A stretch of DNA of 22,963 nt from Acanthamoeba sp. SK_2022b (taxonomy: Eukaryota > Discosea > Longamoebia > Acanthamoebidae), in assembly GCA_027943245.1 (NCBI GenBank), contig JANDJZ010000752.1, positions 1 to 22,963 of the forward strand, in the 5' to 3' direction. A program made the translations under genes and the position numbers. Within the stretch, counting starts at the first letter, position 1. Every line of letters begins with the position of its first letter. Below are positions 1-9,802 of this stretch, piece after piece. The notes under the pieces were generated by a model. It was not told where the DNA came from. It did no database searches and saw only the letters and a program-made list of their open reading frames with translations.

Positions 1-55
1 CCTCTCTTGAGCTGGCCCAGCACATGCTAAAGCCAGCATTACAAAAGAAAATGAA

Positions 56-151
56 TCCGGCTGCCCGGACTCGAACCAGGAACCGATAGATGACTATCGA
101 GGTAATGATCAAGACTACAGTCTACCGCGCTACCAATTGCGCCACAGCCGG
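56..151 (-). tRNA. tRNA-Tyr (anticodon GTA) with a 23-nt intron
   Basis: Read on the minus strand, the segment folds as a tRNA. It has a 7-bp acceptor stem (CCGGCTG/CAGCCGG) with discriminator A at position 56, a D arm, a T arm containing GGTTCGAGTCC, and an anticodon arm whose stem halves GTAGA/TCTAT enclose loop CTGTAG...A. The anticodon is GTA (Tyr). A 23-nt intron (92-114 on the plus strand) sits one base 3' of the anticodon, the canonical place for tRNA introns cut by the nuclear splicing endonuclease. Removing it leaves a 73-nt tRNA. Short T runs just downstream on the minus strand (ATTTTC, CTTTTG) suit Pol III termination. It lies upstream of and divergent from the JmjC gene. Confidence 0.96.
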
Positions 152-397
152 TTTGCTTACGCAGCCTGGCTCTCGTTGCGTCGATAGTCTAACACAGCCC
201 CACGACAGGTCTTGCTGACTTGCCCTCCCATCGGGATACTGTGCGTTATGGATGTGCAAGAAGATGGAGGTCGGTCTTCCTGTATGTTCGATGCCGCTGC
301 TCCGTCGGCACAATTGAAGGCAGGTACCCGCGGTGCCCAATCAACGACAAATCGATAGCTGCTGGGCCACTAACCTCCTGGCGACGCTGTAGATTTA
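152..397. other. Intergenic spacer between tRNA-Tyr and the JmjC gene
   Basis: No convincing gene is seen. Overlapping short frames on both strands lack recognisable motifs. The segment must hold the tRNA-Tyr upstream flank and the promoter and 5' UTR of the JmjC gene. An upstream first exon for that gene cannot be excluded, but no good donor/acceptor pair with family sequence was found. Confidence 0.5.
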
Positions 398-2252
398 ATG
401 GCGTGTGGAGATGGAACCAGCTATGCACACCTGTGCGCCGCGTGTGACGAGCTTCAAGCCGGCCGCGTGAGCGAAGCCCAGTATCTCGCGCTCGCCCTGA
501 CACAACTTGCGTGGGAGAAGGTACCACTCCCCTTTGCGCTTGGGCGGTCCATCTTTGCTTACTTCTTAAGTTTCGTGTCTACGAAAGCTTCATGAGGGGC
601 ACTGGAAGGACGTGCCGCTGGCCTGGCGGCAGCTCTACGCCCACGCCTCGCTCGTAAAGGCTCTTGTGCTTGTGCAGAAGGAGCAGTTCGACAACGTACT
701 CCATCCGATTTTCTTTTATTTATTTTGATACATATTTATTTTATTTGTAATTATGTTTATTTATTCGACATTATTGGCCCGTGCAGGCGCTGGGCGCGTT
801 GGACTTGGCGCTTTTGATGGGCGGCGGGCCGCACGCCATGCCACGCGAGCTGTGGAACCAACTCCACGGCCTCATCGACCACTGCCAATCCAAGTGGCGC
901 GAGCAGATGGCCAGCGCCGAAGCAGCCCCGCGCCCCAGCGACGGGCGACCGCCGTCGCAGCTCTCCGCGGACGGCGATCGAGCGCACGTCGGCGAGAACC
1001 CGAGAGCAAGCGGCGAGCGAGACGACGAACGCGAGGAGGAGCAAGACGGCGCCGGGCGGTGCAAGCCCGACCTGCGGCCGGTGGAGCGAGTTCGGCGACC
1101 GTCGATGGAGCGATTCCTGCGCGACTACATGCAGAAGGGAGTCCCCGTGATCATCACCGGTGCGCGCAACTCCGTCGCCCGTGGCCCACACACCGAATCG
1201 AATTGCTGTCGACTGATGGCCAAGTCGCCTTTCCTTCGCCAGGCGGCATGGATGGTTGGCCAGCCATGAACGAACGGGCCTGGGCCAACCTTGACTATCT
1301 CAAGGTACACTCACCGCGCGCGCGCACAGCGCGGCCGGCGTGACCGTTGCTCGCACGCTCATGGCAAATCGAATGTGGGGCTCGCAGTCGATCGCTGGCC
1401 CGCGCACGGTGCCGGTGGAGGTGGGGGCGCACTACCTGCACCCCGAGTGGAGCCAGAAGCTGATGACGTTTGCCCAATTCATCGACGACCACGTCACCAA
1501 CCCGCAAGCGCCGCCCGCGACGAGCAGGGGCTACCTCGCGCAGGCAAAGTCGCGCCACCTCTCTTCGCACGCGATGTTGTGGCCAACGACCATGGCGGCG
1601 CCTGTCGTGTGTGTGGTGTGCGCAGATCGAGCTGTTCGAGCTGGTGCCGGAGCTACGCAGGGACTTTGGCATTCCGGATTACTGTGGCCTCGGCCAGGGC
1701 GAGGACATCAAGATCCAGGCCTGGTTCGGGCCCAAGGGCACCGTGTCCCCTCTGCACGAGGTGCTTGCTTGCACCACCCACACATGGCCACGCCCGCCTA
1801 CGAAACCGAAATTGTGGTTTTGGTGAAACAGAAACTGAAACCGAAACCGAAACGCGTTTCGGTTGCGCAGGACCCCTACCACAATCTGTTGGCGCAGGTG
1901 GTCGGGCGCAAGCGAATACGACTGTACTCGCCGAGCAACACGCCCTTCCTCTACCCGCACGGCGGGAAGATGCTCAAGAACACCTCGCAGGTACCGCAAC
2001 CAACCAGCGCTCGACGGCGGGGCAGGCTGCGTGTATGTGTGGCCCAGCCTAACTTGCCGCTGCGCCGTGACGGCGGCGATGGTCCAGGTCGACGTGGAAC
2101 GGCCCGACCCCGACCGGTTTCCGCTGTTCGCGCAGGCCGAGGGCGAGGAGCTGGTGCTCGAGGCCGGAGAGATGCTCTACCTTCCACCGCACTACTGGCA
2201 CTTTGTGCGGTCGCTGTCCGTCAGCTTCTCCATCAGCTTCTGGTGGGACTAG
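398..2252 (+). CDS. JmjC-domain protein, KDM8/JMJD5-like
   Basis: Proposed exons: 398-520, 588-695, 787-1159, 1243-1304, 1388-1543, 1626-1760, 1871-1990, 2088-2252. They join in frame to about 413 residues, close to animal KDM8 (about 416). The N-terminal helical part ([30 protein letters not shown]) and the JmjC core ([16 protein letters not shown]-type [22 protein letters not shown] terminus) follow KDM8 closely. JmjC enzymes bind Fe(II) and 2-oxoglutarate. The ligands visible here are His318 and Asp320 (SPLHEDP) and His397 (YWHFVR). Residues about 100-170 are a charged linker. KDM8 relatives are protein hydroxylases or possible histone-peptide processors in the nucleus, so the substrate cannot be told from sequence. 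The intron at 1544-1625 must start with GC, because no GT donor keeps the family alignment. The intron at 1761-1870 holds a short GAAACC-type repeat. The ATG at 398 is the first in frame. The start is the least certain part. Confidence 0.92.
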
Positions 2253-2566
2253 CCAATAGGAGGAGAGAGAGAACAACCGGAGTGTCGTATCACATGAGCG
2301 ATCGTGGCCGTTGCGCATTTTGGGGCAAACGGTGTAGCCACTCACGCGCTGGCATCGGGGCAAGTGGTCGAACTGTTGTGAACACAATCATCAAAGCAAT
2401 CCTACTTTCCCTTTCTCACTTTAGCTGGCCCGTGCGAACTCGGCGACGCAATAGAACAACACCACCACTTCTGCACTTGCGAATGTGGTAAACAACGCCT
2501 GACTAGCACACAACACGAGAGGAAATTGTCCCCCCCACCTCTCTTCTCTCAGCTATACACCCGACG
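2253..2566. other. Intergenic spacer between the JmjC gene and the 685-residue gene
   Basis: No gene is seen. The segment holds the 3' UTR of the JmjC gene and the upstream region of the next gene. Near its end is a pyrimidine-rich tract closing in CTCTCAG (about 2529-2551), 16 bases before the ATG at 2567. This could be a pyrimidine-rich 5' leader or the 3' splice site of a 5' UTR intron. Confidence 0.45.
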
Positions 2567-4624
2567 ATGGGCAAGAAGAAGGGAAAGGATTGCGCGCTAC
2601 AACAGACGAGGGGCGAAGGGCTGAGCCTACGCTCGATCGAGGAGGCCAAGCTGGGGCTGGCCGCGCCCAACGACCGACGACTCGACGCAGTCCTCGCCGC
2701 CGCTCCAGATATGATGGCCCTCTGCTACGACTTTGCAGGCGGCATCTGTCGCTTTCTCAATCTATCGACCTGTCATCATGGCCTGCCCAAGGACGTTCAA
2801 GGCGAGTCATCGATTGGTAACTCAATCGCCGGGCTAGGCAACGCAACCGTGGTCGCCTCCCAGCAACACAGCTTGTTCGTGCGTGACACGGTTGCGCGCC
2901 TGCGCGCTGCCGGCGTACTGGCTGAGCAATTGCGCCAGCGCACGGTGGGGGCGGTCAATAAGCTCCTCCTACCCCCGGAGGAGGACGACCATTGCCACGA
3001 CGCAAATCAAATGTGTGGGCAGCTCCTTCTGCTTGAACTGGGGTCGCTCTCTGAGCTGGCGCTCGACGGAGTCTCGCTGGCCAGATCGGCCACCGAAGAC
3101 AAGCGTGACGAAGCCACTCAGCCAAGGCCAGTAAAGAACCACGAAGTAGTAGAGGACAGGCGTCGTCGACTCGACTCGATGCGAAGGGCGCTCGGGCTAG
3201 TGGAATCGCTGTTCGTCGAGACGCTCGCGAGCGCTCCCGCGGATGCGTCCTGGGCGCCCTTGGGAGCGCAGATGCTCGGCCAACTCGTGGCCGTGGTCGA
3301 TTCGGTCGTGTCTGCTGGCCACATCCTACGACGAAAAGGTCAGGGCAAAGACAACGACAGTGATGAAGAAGAAGCTCCGCACCCCCTTCTGGACTTGCAC
3401 TTGGCCGCCGCTGTCGACGCCCAGCTGCGGCTCCTGTCTGCGCTCATCTGCGGCGACTCCGCGCACATCGACCCCAAGCGCCTCCACGAGCAGGCCGAGG
3501 GCGTGCGCTTCGTGGCAGCCCTGCTCGAACACGAACATCGCATTCTGGTCGAACACGACCGCCCCAGTCGCGCTGACGTCGACCCCACGGCGGCCAGAGC
3601 CAAGGGCCGCTACACGGAGCGCTTCGAGCGCGTGTGTCGACAGGCCGCAGACATTGGGCGAAGGCTGCGGAGCTTCAGGCAACGGAGCGGCGAGAGCGAG
3701 CGGCAGGAGGACCTGGACGAGCTCAACCGCCTGGGCGTCCTGTTGGCCTCGCTCGCCGAGGAGGCACGCGGGCTGGCGGCCCGAGCCAGCCACGTCACCG
3801 CCGCCAACCCGCTGCCGGGCAAGGGCCCGGCCACGCCCAAGCTGCCCAGGCAGGAAGTCCTCGACATCGGGTGGGCCGACATGGCCCACCACCACCACAT
3901 CGCACCGGATGCAGGCATCGAATCCATCATCACGCCGGCGGTTGTCGACATCTCGCGCTTCCACACGACGCTGGTGACCCACCGACTGTCGACCTCGATG
4001 GCGGCCCTCCCCCAGTGGCCGCCACTTGCCGTCGACTGCAGTCTAGGCGCAGCTCGGGAAAGACTTGGTCTCGCGTGGGACGCTCTGCGGCGCCTCTTCG
4101 AGCTGTGCGACGCGCTCAGCGCCCTTGCGTCGAGCATCGTGGCGGATCGCTCGGCGATGGTGCTGAGCTCGGCCACCTCTGGTGGCCAGGGGCGACGGCT
4201 GTGCGCAGTGGGCCTGGCCGACTTTGTGCGACAACAGGTCTACGCCTCGGTGTTCGAGATCAACAAGCTGTCACTCATCTTGCATACCTTGTGCTCCACG
4301 CTCGACGATGTGTGGTCGTCGCTCGGCCTCTCGGCAGACTCGGCTGCCGATGGGAACGATCTGTGTCGACAACAATCTCGCGCCACAGGACCGGCGGGCA
4401 TGGGAGCGCATGACCGATCGGTGCCGCCTCGAAACTTGCATTGCGACGAGCAGCAGAGGGCAGGAATCAATATCGACGAGGTGTTGCGCGGGCGCAACGA
4501 GGAGCTGGCCCACCGCATCTCGGCCCGGCTCAACAGGTTCGGAGCCGTACTCGCCGCAACACTCCCGCCGGCGACACCGCACGAGCGACAGCGGATGACC
4601 GCGGCAATTGCGAGTGAGATGTAG
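2567..4624 (+). CDS. Unrecognised intronless 685-residue helical protein
   Basis: A single uninterrupted frame of 685 codons runs from ATG 2567 to TAG 4622-4624, unusual in this intron-dense neighbourhood. I do not recognise the family. The N-terminus is basic (MGKKKGK). Most of the protein looks alpha-helical and rich in Leu, Ala, Arg and Glu, with amphipathic stretches (LRLLSALICGD; RRLFELCDALSALASSIV; QVYASVFEINKLSLILHTLC). Charged linkers lie at about residues 260-272 (KGQGKDNDSDEEE) and 365-385. There is no signal peptide, no membrane span, and no obvious nucleotide-binding or zinc-binding motif. A histidine run (AHHHHIAP) occurs near residue 446. The length and GC-rich third positions of the frame support real coding. 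A helical scaffold or repeat protein is possible, but no function is assigned. Confidence 0.75.
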   Translation: MGKKKGKDCALQQTRGEGLSLRSIEEAKLGLAAPNDRRLDAVLAAAPDMMALCYDFAGGICRFLNLSTCHHGLPKDVQGESSIGNSIAGLGNATVVASQQHSLFVRDTVARLRAAGVLAEQLRQRTVGAVNKLLLPPEEDDHCHDANQMCGQLLLLELGSLSELALDGVSLARSATEDKRDEATQPRPVKNHEVVEDRRRRLDSMRRALGLVESLFVETLASAPADASWAPLGAQMLGQLVAVVDSVVSAGHILRRKGQGKDNDSDEEEAPHPLLDLHLAAAVDAQLRLLSALICGDSAHIDPKRLHEQAEGVRFVAALLEHEHRILVEHDRPSRADVDPTAARAKGRYTERFERVCRQAADIGRRLRSFRQRSGESERQEDLDELNRLGVLLASLAEEARGLAARASHVTAANPLPGKGPATPKLPRQEVLDIGWADMAHHHHIAPDAGIESIITPAVVDISRFHTTLVTHRLSTSMAALPQWPPLAVDCSLGAARERLGLAWDALRRLFELCDALSALASSIVADRSAMVLSSATSGGQGRRLCAVGLADFVRQQVYASVFEINKLSLILHTLCSTLDDVWSSLGLSADSAADGNDLCRQQSRATGPAGMGAHDRSVPPRNLHCDEQQRAGINIDEVLRGRNEELAHRISARLNRFGAVLAATLPPATPHERQRMTAAIASEM

Positions 4625-4792
4625 TCCTGCTACCCCCTCCGGCGGTGGGATCGACAGGCTGCTGCGGATTGGTTGTTTTCTGCGGCACAATTTTCCTAGC
4701 AGTTCGCCCATTGGCGCGTTTGAGTTGGCATCATTTTGCGTCGGTTGCGTGGCCATATTTCTGTTTTCTTCATCGTCAGATACGGCCAGGGA
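4625..4792. other. Short spacer between the 685-residue gene and the RasGAP receptor gene
   Basis: About 170 bp separates the TAG at 4622-4624 from the ATG at 4793. It is less GC-rich than its flanks, with T-rich stretches that fit a 3' UTR or promoter. No separate gene is seen. Confidence 0.4.
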
Positions 4793-7700
4793 ATGGGCAG
4801 CAGGGGAGCAGTCAGGGCGATCCCCGACACGGGCTTGGTGGTGTCGCTGTTGGGTTTGGCGGTGCTGGTGCTGATGTCGGCCCTTCCCCTCACCCACTCT
4901 TCCCTTGTGGCCTACTACGCCTTTGAGGGTACATCGCCCCGCAAACCGACGAAACGCGTATTCCTAACCAACCAAGACCCCTTCCAACATCGCAGGTGCC
5001 TACACCGGCCTCTCGGGTTACTGCCAGCAGACCGTACCCTGTACGTTATTCCATAGTTTCTTTTGTTTGTTTTTTAGTTTTTTTAATTATATCATTAAAA
5101 TAAACAAAAATTGTAATTGCCCCCTATCTCTTCGTGTTCGCTTCTATTTCTACGTATTCATTTGCCACCGAACAGCTGGGGTCGTCAGTGGTGCCGTGCT
5201 GGCGCCATCCAACGGCAAGTTTGCGTCGGGCCTTGACTTGACTTCAGGCTCAGACTACATGCGTACTCCTCCCCCGCTCATGCCTCCACGTGTCCCTTGG
5301 GGACTCAAGTCCTGCGTGGCCGGCCGATACAGGGTTGGACGGGCTGAACCTGTTCCCGGGATCCACCTCCTCCGCGTTTTCCGTGGCGGCGTGGATCCAG
5401 CTCGCGTCGACAGGCAGCAGCTACACCTCTCGGGCCATCGTCGGCAAGAATTCGTTCATCACTTTCCAGTTGAACTCGCTCACGGGCTCCAATAGCAGAA
5501 ACTACGGCGTACGATTTGTGCTTGTACGCGTGACGGTCCTGTGACGCCGAGATGACCCCGCTCTCTCTCTCTCTCTCTCTTCTTCATCTTCTTCTTTCTG
5601 CGTGCAGCTCGCCTGCCAGCTCTACTTCAGCGCGTCGGTCTACTCCACAGTCACCACGAGCAGCAAAACTCTTTTCACGCAGAACAACGGCGCCTACTGG
5701 GCACACGTGGCCTGCACATACAACACGACGCACCTCTGCGTGGCTCTGAACGGCACACGCCTCGACTGCGTCGCCGGTACAAGCAGCAAGCGCACACCTG
5801 CCATTCACTTGCGCTCACACCTGGAGTTACGCTCGGAGCTAAAAACTAACTCCTAATCGATGGCGCCACAGCCGCGGCGCAGCAGATATCGCCCACCTCC
5901 GATTCGTTCTACGTCGGCGCCACTAGCAGTTCGCTCCGCGGCTACATCGACGAGCTCAAGCTCTATGACCACGCCCTCACCTCGGAACAGCTCTCGCTGC
6001 TCTACAACGGCGTGAACCCCAACGACGTGCCCACCGCCTCCGTCGTGGCCGGTGAGTCGGGCGGCTCCAGCGTGAGCGTCGCCGCGTTGACAACCCTCCA
6101 GGTCTCCGTGAACAGCTCGGACGGCCGGCTGGCCTACTCTGGCGCTACGGGAAAGCAGATGTCCTATTCGTGGAGCATTCTCAGCAGCCTGTGCGGCATC
6201 GCCGACATCGCGAACAGTTCGTCGAGCCAGCCCTCCCTGTCGCTCAGCAACGTGGGCTCCTTCGTCGTGCGCCCCCCCCCCCAACCACCGGGCCCCACGC
6301 CTCTTTCTCTATCTCTTCTGGCTAACACACAACACGCAACACGCAACACGCGCAACACGACATGCAGTTGAGTCTATGTGCGACGGACGGCGAGCTGTCG
6401 GCCTACGCGACGGCGCAGGTGCAGGTGACCGCCAGCGTGCCCGTCATCTCGTCGCAGACCGCAGGGCCCTACCTCGAGGTCCCGCTGGGCTACGTCAACT
6501 ACCCCGTGACGGTGACGGCCGGCGGCGTCCCCGCGCCGACCTACCAGTGGCAGTACCTCACGCTCGAGAACGTCACCGTCGACACCAACACCACGACCGA
6601 CAACTCGACGGGCCTGGCCCGCCGCGACGCGGGGACGATGGACTATATTACCATCGACCCCGCGTTCGAGGTCGCCCACTGGCGGGCCCCGCGCGATCTG
6701 GTCGAGGTGTGGAACAACATTCAGGGCGCCGACTCGAACGTGTACAGGATAAACGGAACCGAGGACAACAACAACCAGTCGATACGCTGCCTGGTGACCA
6801 ATAGCGGCGGCGAGGCCTACAGCGACACGTACACCATCCTGATCTCTGCGGCCGCCTCGCCGTCGGCCAATCCCTCGTCCAATCCGTCTGGCGGGACCAG
6901 GTACTTCGGAGTTAAACCGCTGCTCATTCATGTTTTTAAGTCCGAGACCCAGACTCACCGCGGCGTGCGCCACACGCGTGAAGCTCCGGGGACAGCGCCA
7001 ACATCGGGGCGATCGTGGGCGGAGCGGTCGGCGGAGGCGTCGGTCTGCTGTGTCTGCTCCTGCTCCTGCTGGCGTTGCTCGCGCTGGTCCTGGCCCGCCG
7101 GAGGAACGGACGGCGCGCGATGCGCAAGCTCACCCAGCCCGACTACGTCGAGCTGGCCTACGGCGACGTCGAGAGCGTGAACCTGCCCAAAAAAAAGGCC
7201 GAGGCACGACGCCCCCCTTTCTCGCTCTCCCCTCTCTCCCCTTGCTGACGACTGCAGCTCTCCGCAACGCAAACACACAACAGCAATACGAGAAGCTCGA
7301 GAAGCTGCTGTTGGCCGAGAACGGCAGGATCGCGCACGCCATGTTCACGAGCATCAGCTCGACCGACGCCGAAAAGGTTGACGCACCACGACAAAGTGGG
7401 TGATGACGTCAGCGTGGGTCATGACGTCAGTTTGGCTGACGTGGCATGATGTGATTGGGTGTCACATACAGGTGTGCAAGGCGGTGATGCGCGTGTTCGA
7501 GGCCAACCAACGGGGCTACCACCTGCTCGAGCAGCGCATCAGCGACGAGGTGGCGCAGGCCGACGACGAGGGCACCCTGTTCCGGGCCAACAGTATCGCG
7601 GCCAAGCTGTTCGGGTCGTACGTCCGCATGACCTCGCTCGCCTATCTGTGGTTCACCCTGGTGACCTCGGTCAACTCGCTCAACGACAACGCTCTCGAAG

Positions 7701-8750
7701 CCTTTGGTGATGAACAAGGTGCCAAGCATTCCACGATGTCACACAACACACGCGCGCACACCACACAACACGCAGCAGTTTTCTGATTCGTCGATGTAGA
7801 GCGAACGAACGCCAGCAGGAGGATGCGGTACCAGATCGACGACGAGGGCAGCGGAGGCATGAGCATGGACGTGTTCTCGTCGAGCGCCACCACGATGGAG
7901 ATCGACCCGCACAAGGTCGACGAGGCCTCGGACACCACCATCAACAGCCTCGAGCTGTGGCTCGTCGCGCAGAAGCTGTTCAAGTGCATCGTCGACAGCG
8001 AGCGCATCATGCCGACCCAGGTCAAGCAGCTCATGCACCACATCGACTCTGAGGTGGGCGCCCGCTTCAGCGCCCAGGCGCAATTCCGGGCGCTGGGCGG
8101 CTTCCTCTTCCTGCGCATGGTCTGCCCAGCCCTCATGGCGCCCCAGGTCTACGGCCTGCTCGAGGCTCCGCCTCACCCCGTACGCTCCCCAGTCCACTCG
8201 TGACATCTTACGACGTATGTCGCCAATGGCTCTACTTTAACTTGCGTTGCTGCTGTTGGGTGGATGGAAACAGGTGGCTCAGCGGCAGTTCATTCTGGTG
8301 TCCAAGGTGCTCCAGAATTTGGCCAACGACACTCTGCCTGGCGCTAAGGAGGCACGATCCCTCTCCCTTTATTTGTCATTTTTGTCATTTATGATCTTTT
8401 ATTTAGATAAAAAAATGTCAATTAAAAGATAAAAGTTAACATGTCAACGGCAACACAATTACCCAACGCAGGCCTACATGGAGCAGTTGAACTCCTTCAT
8501 CGCCACCAACAAGGCCGGCTTGGACCGCTTCTATCAGAAGGTGTTGAGCGGCACCGACCGCGGCAAGCCCGCCGAGAGCAACGTGCCGGGCAAGGCCAGG
8601 CAGGCTTCGCTGATCTATCTGCATCGGTACATCAGCGGCCACATCCAGGCCATTGAGCAGTGCTTGGTGGAGGACAGTGGTAGCGGCGGTGAGCTTGTGG
8701 GGGAGTTAAAGGACGTCCTGGCACAGCTCGGAGATGACAGCAATGTGTAA
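4793..8750 (+). CDS. Predicted transmembrane RasGAP with LamG/PKD/Ig-like ectodomain
   Basis: Proposed exons: 4793-4928, 4996-5040, 5176-5262, 5333-5517 (or to 5523), 5608-5776, 5872-6266, 6368-6900, 6984-7176, 7284-7376, 7472-7706, 7800-8179, 8274-8351, 8472-8750, giving about 935 residues. Residues 1-35 are a signal peptide or anchor. About 36-252 is a laminin-G/concanavalin-like jelly roll (LVAYYAFEG; FSVAAWIQL; GYIDELKLYDHALT). About 255-370 is PKD/REJ-like (SYSWSI; LSLCATDGE) and about 370-495 Ig-like, with several N-glycosylation sequons. Residues 524-554 form one membrane span followed by RRRNGRR. Residues about 583-905 are a RasGAP domain with the arginine-finger motif TLFRANS (Arg650), FLFLRMVCPAL (792-802) and the SKVLQNLANDTL helix. 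RasGAPs speed GTP hydrolysis on Ras. Here the catalytic part would face the cytoplasm. The intron 8352-8471 is GC-AG. The donors at 5518/5524 and 7177 are the weakest calls. Confidence 0.9.
7404..7444 (+). promoter_or_regulatory. Cluster of CRE-like sites inside a RasGAP intron
   Basis: The intron 7377-7471 contains two perfect palindromes TGACGTCA at 7404-7411 and 7422-7429, and a related TGACGTGG at 7437-7444. TGACGTCA is the classical binding site of CREB/ATF-type bZIP proteins. The sites are seen directly. A regulatory role in this organism is only inferred, and chance cannot be excluded, although two perfect 8-mers within 26 bp are rare. Confidence 0.35.
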
Positions 8751-8901
8751 ATACCGCTGGGCACCCCACACATGTATACTACAACCTTCACGCAACGCGC
8801 TGATTTCGCTGTTCGTACTTCACGCCTCCCCTTCGGCCGAAGGGGAACCTGGGGAACAGAAGCGTGTCAGCAAACTGCGGAGAAAAGGCAGCAAAAGAAA
8901 G
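8751..8901. other. RasGAP 3' flank
   Basis: This is the sequence between the RasGAP stop and the tRNA-Asn. No gene is seen. The A-rich end (GCAAAAGAAAG) reads as a T-rich Pol III terminator for the minus-strand tRNA. Confidence 0.45.
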
Positions 8902-8974
8902 CTCCCCGGGCAGGGTTCGAACCTGCGACCTCACGGTTAACAGCCGTGCGCTCTACCAACTAAGCTACCGAGGA
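8902..8974 (-). tRNA. tRNA-Asn (GTT), copy 1
   Basis: The minus strand gives a complete 73-nt cloverleaf: acceptor stem TCCTCGG/CCGGGGA with one G-T pair, discriminator G, D arm TAGCTTAGTTGGTAGAGC, anticodon loop CTGTTAA (anticodon GTT, Asn), and T arm GCAGGTTCGAACCCTGC. There is no intron. CTTTCTTTTGC follows at the 3' side as a plausible Pol III terminator. The body is identical to copies at 9730-9802 and 18235-18307. CCA is not encoded, as expected for a eukaryote. Confidence 0.97.
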
Positions 8975-9729
8975 TGCCTTGCTGTCGACAAGCTTATCTT
9001 GTAATTTTAGTAGACATGTTGCTGATCTACATTGCCATTGTCATTGATGGCCCCAGTCACCTTCACTTGTGAAGAGGTATGGCATCGGGTGCATGGAAGT
9101 TGTTGGCAGCACAGTTGAGCATGAGGCTGTGGCACTGGCTGGAGTGCACCAGCACATTGCCATGGTAGAGGTACTGAGAGGGGAACACCACCATGTCCCC
9201 CACTTGGAGAGCAATCAAGAGGCAGCAACTCATTTTCTGTAGACAGCACCTGTCTGGGGGTGTCGTAAATGTCTACAGCTGCATAACTGCTAATTTGACT
9301 GTTGAAAACTGTAGACATTTTGAGAAGGGGCAGTGTCTCATTTTCCTCAACACTCAGTTTCATGGAACAGAAGGAGCTGGGCTCCATGGTTCACTACTTG
9401 CATGTGGTTTTCCATTAGATGAAAGAGCAGGGGTGTCTCAATATACCCTGACTTTGATCATTTGAAATTTGTAATAACTCTTCACCTATGAATAGACAAT
9501 CATCTTGTGCTCCAGTCCACATGTACATGTAAAGTACCTTCAACCTTGCCATCATTAAAAAGTAATAATGACTCTTTTGACAATGTACACTTTATATACA
9601 CAAATGGAATAACAACACACTGAACTCTGTACAAGGCCTCAAAAAAAGCTTCCAATTCCGTACACTGAGGTAAAACAGTGCTGAAACTTCGATAAATGTT
9701 ATAATTTCAGATAACATCCACCTAAAGCA
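8975..9729. other. AT-richer spacer enclosed by inverted tRNA-Asn genes
   Basis: These 755 bp lie exactly between two identical, oppositely oriented tRNA-Asn genes. Base composition is visibly more AT-rich than the flanking exons. The left third carries a possible minus-strand gene fragment (described separately). About 9400-9729 has no convincing coding sequence. The spacer could be inserted DNA or remains of a decayed gene. No terminal repeats or target-site duplication other than the tRNA arms were recognised. Confidence 0.5.
9063..9260 (-). pseudogene. Possible gene fragment on the minus strand (function unclear)
   Basis: On the minus strand a frame ending at the TGA of 9063-9065 reads QVGDMVVFPSQYLYHGNVLV and then continues SSQCHSLMLNCAANNFHAP. 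This looks like real protein and loosely resembles the C-terminal strands of cupin or 2-oxoglutarate-oxygenase folds. Upstream, protein-like sequence continues in a different frame (AAVDIYDTPRQVL), and no splice pair was found that joins the two. It may be a decayed gene, a fragment with an unrecognised intron, or chance. The family assignment is a weak guess. Confidence 0.25.
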
Positions 9730-9802
9730 TCCTCGGTAGCTTAGTTGGTAGAGCGCACGGCTGTTAACCGTGAGGTCGCAGGTTCGAACCCTGCCCGGGG
9801 AG
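9730..9802 (+). tRNA. tRNA-Asn (GTT), copy 2
   Basis: A 73-nt tRNA with the same sequence as copy 1 but on the plus strand: acceptor stem TCCTCGG/CCGGGGA, anticodon loop CTGTTAA, T loop GTTCGAA, discriminator G. The 3' flank CTTTCTTTTG is a plausible Pol III terminator and is nearly identical to that of copy 1, so the duplicated unit is slightly longer than the tRNA itself. With copy 1 it forms an inverted repeat around the 755-bp spacer. Confidence 0.97.

Noticed and set aside
753..1343. Long alternative frame overlapping the JmjC gene
   Set aside because: It is an Arg/Ala-rich shadow of GC-rich coding sequence. The KDM8-like frame explains the region.
8772..8963. Plus-strand frames ending in a GFEPATSRLTAVRS-like sequence
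   Set aside because: They run across a tRNA-Asn gene, a common false-protein artefact from tRNA sequence. The same applies to minus-strand frames over 9730-9802.
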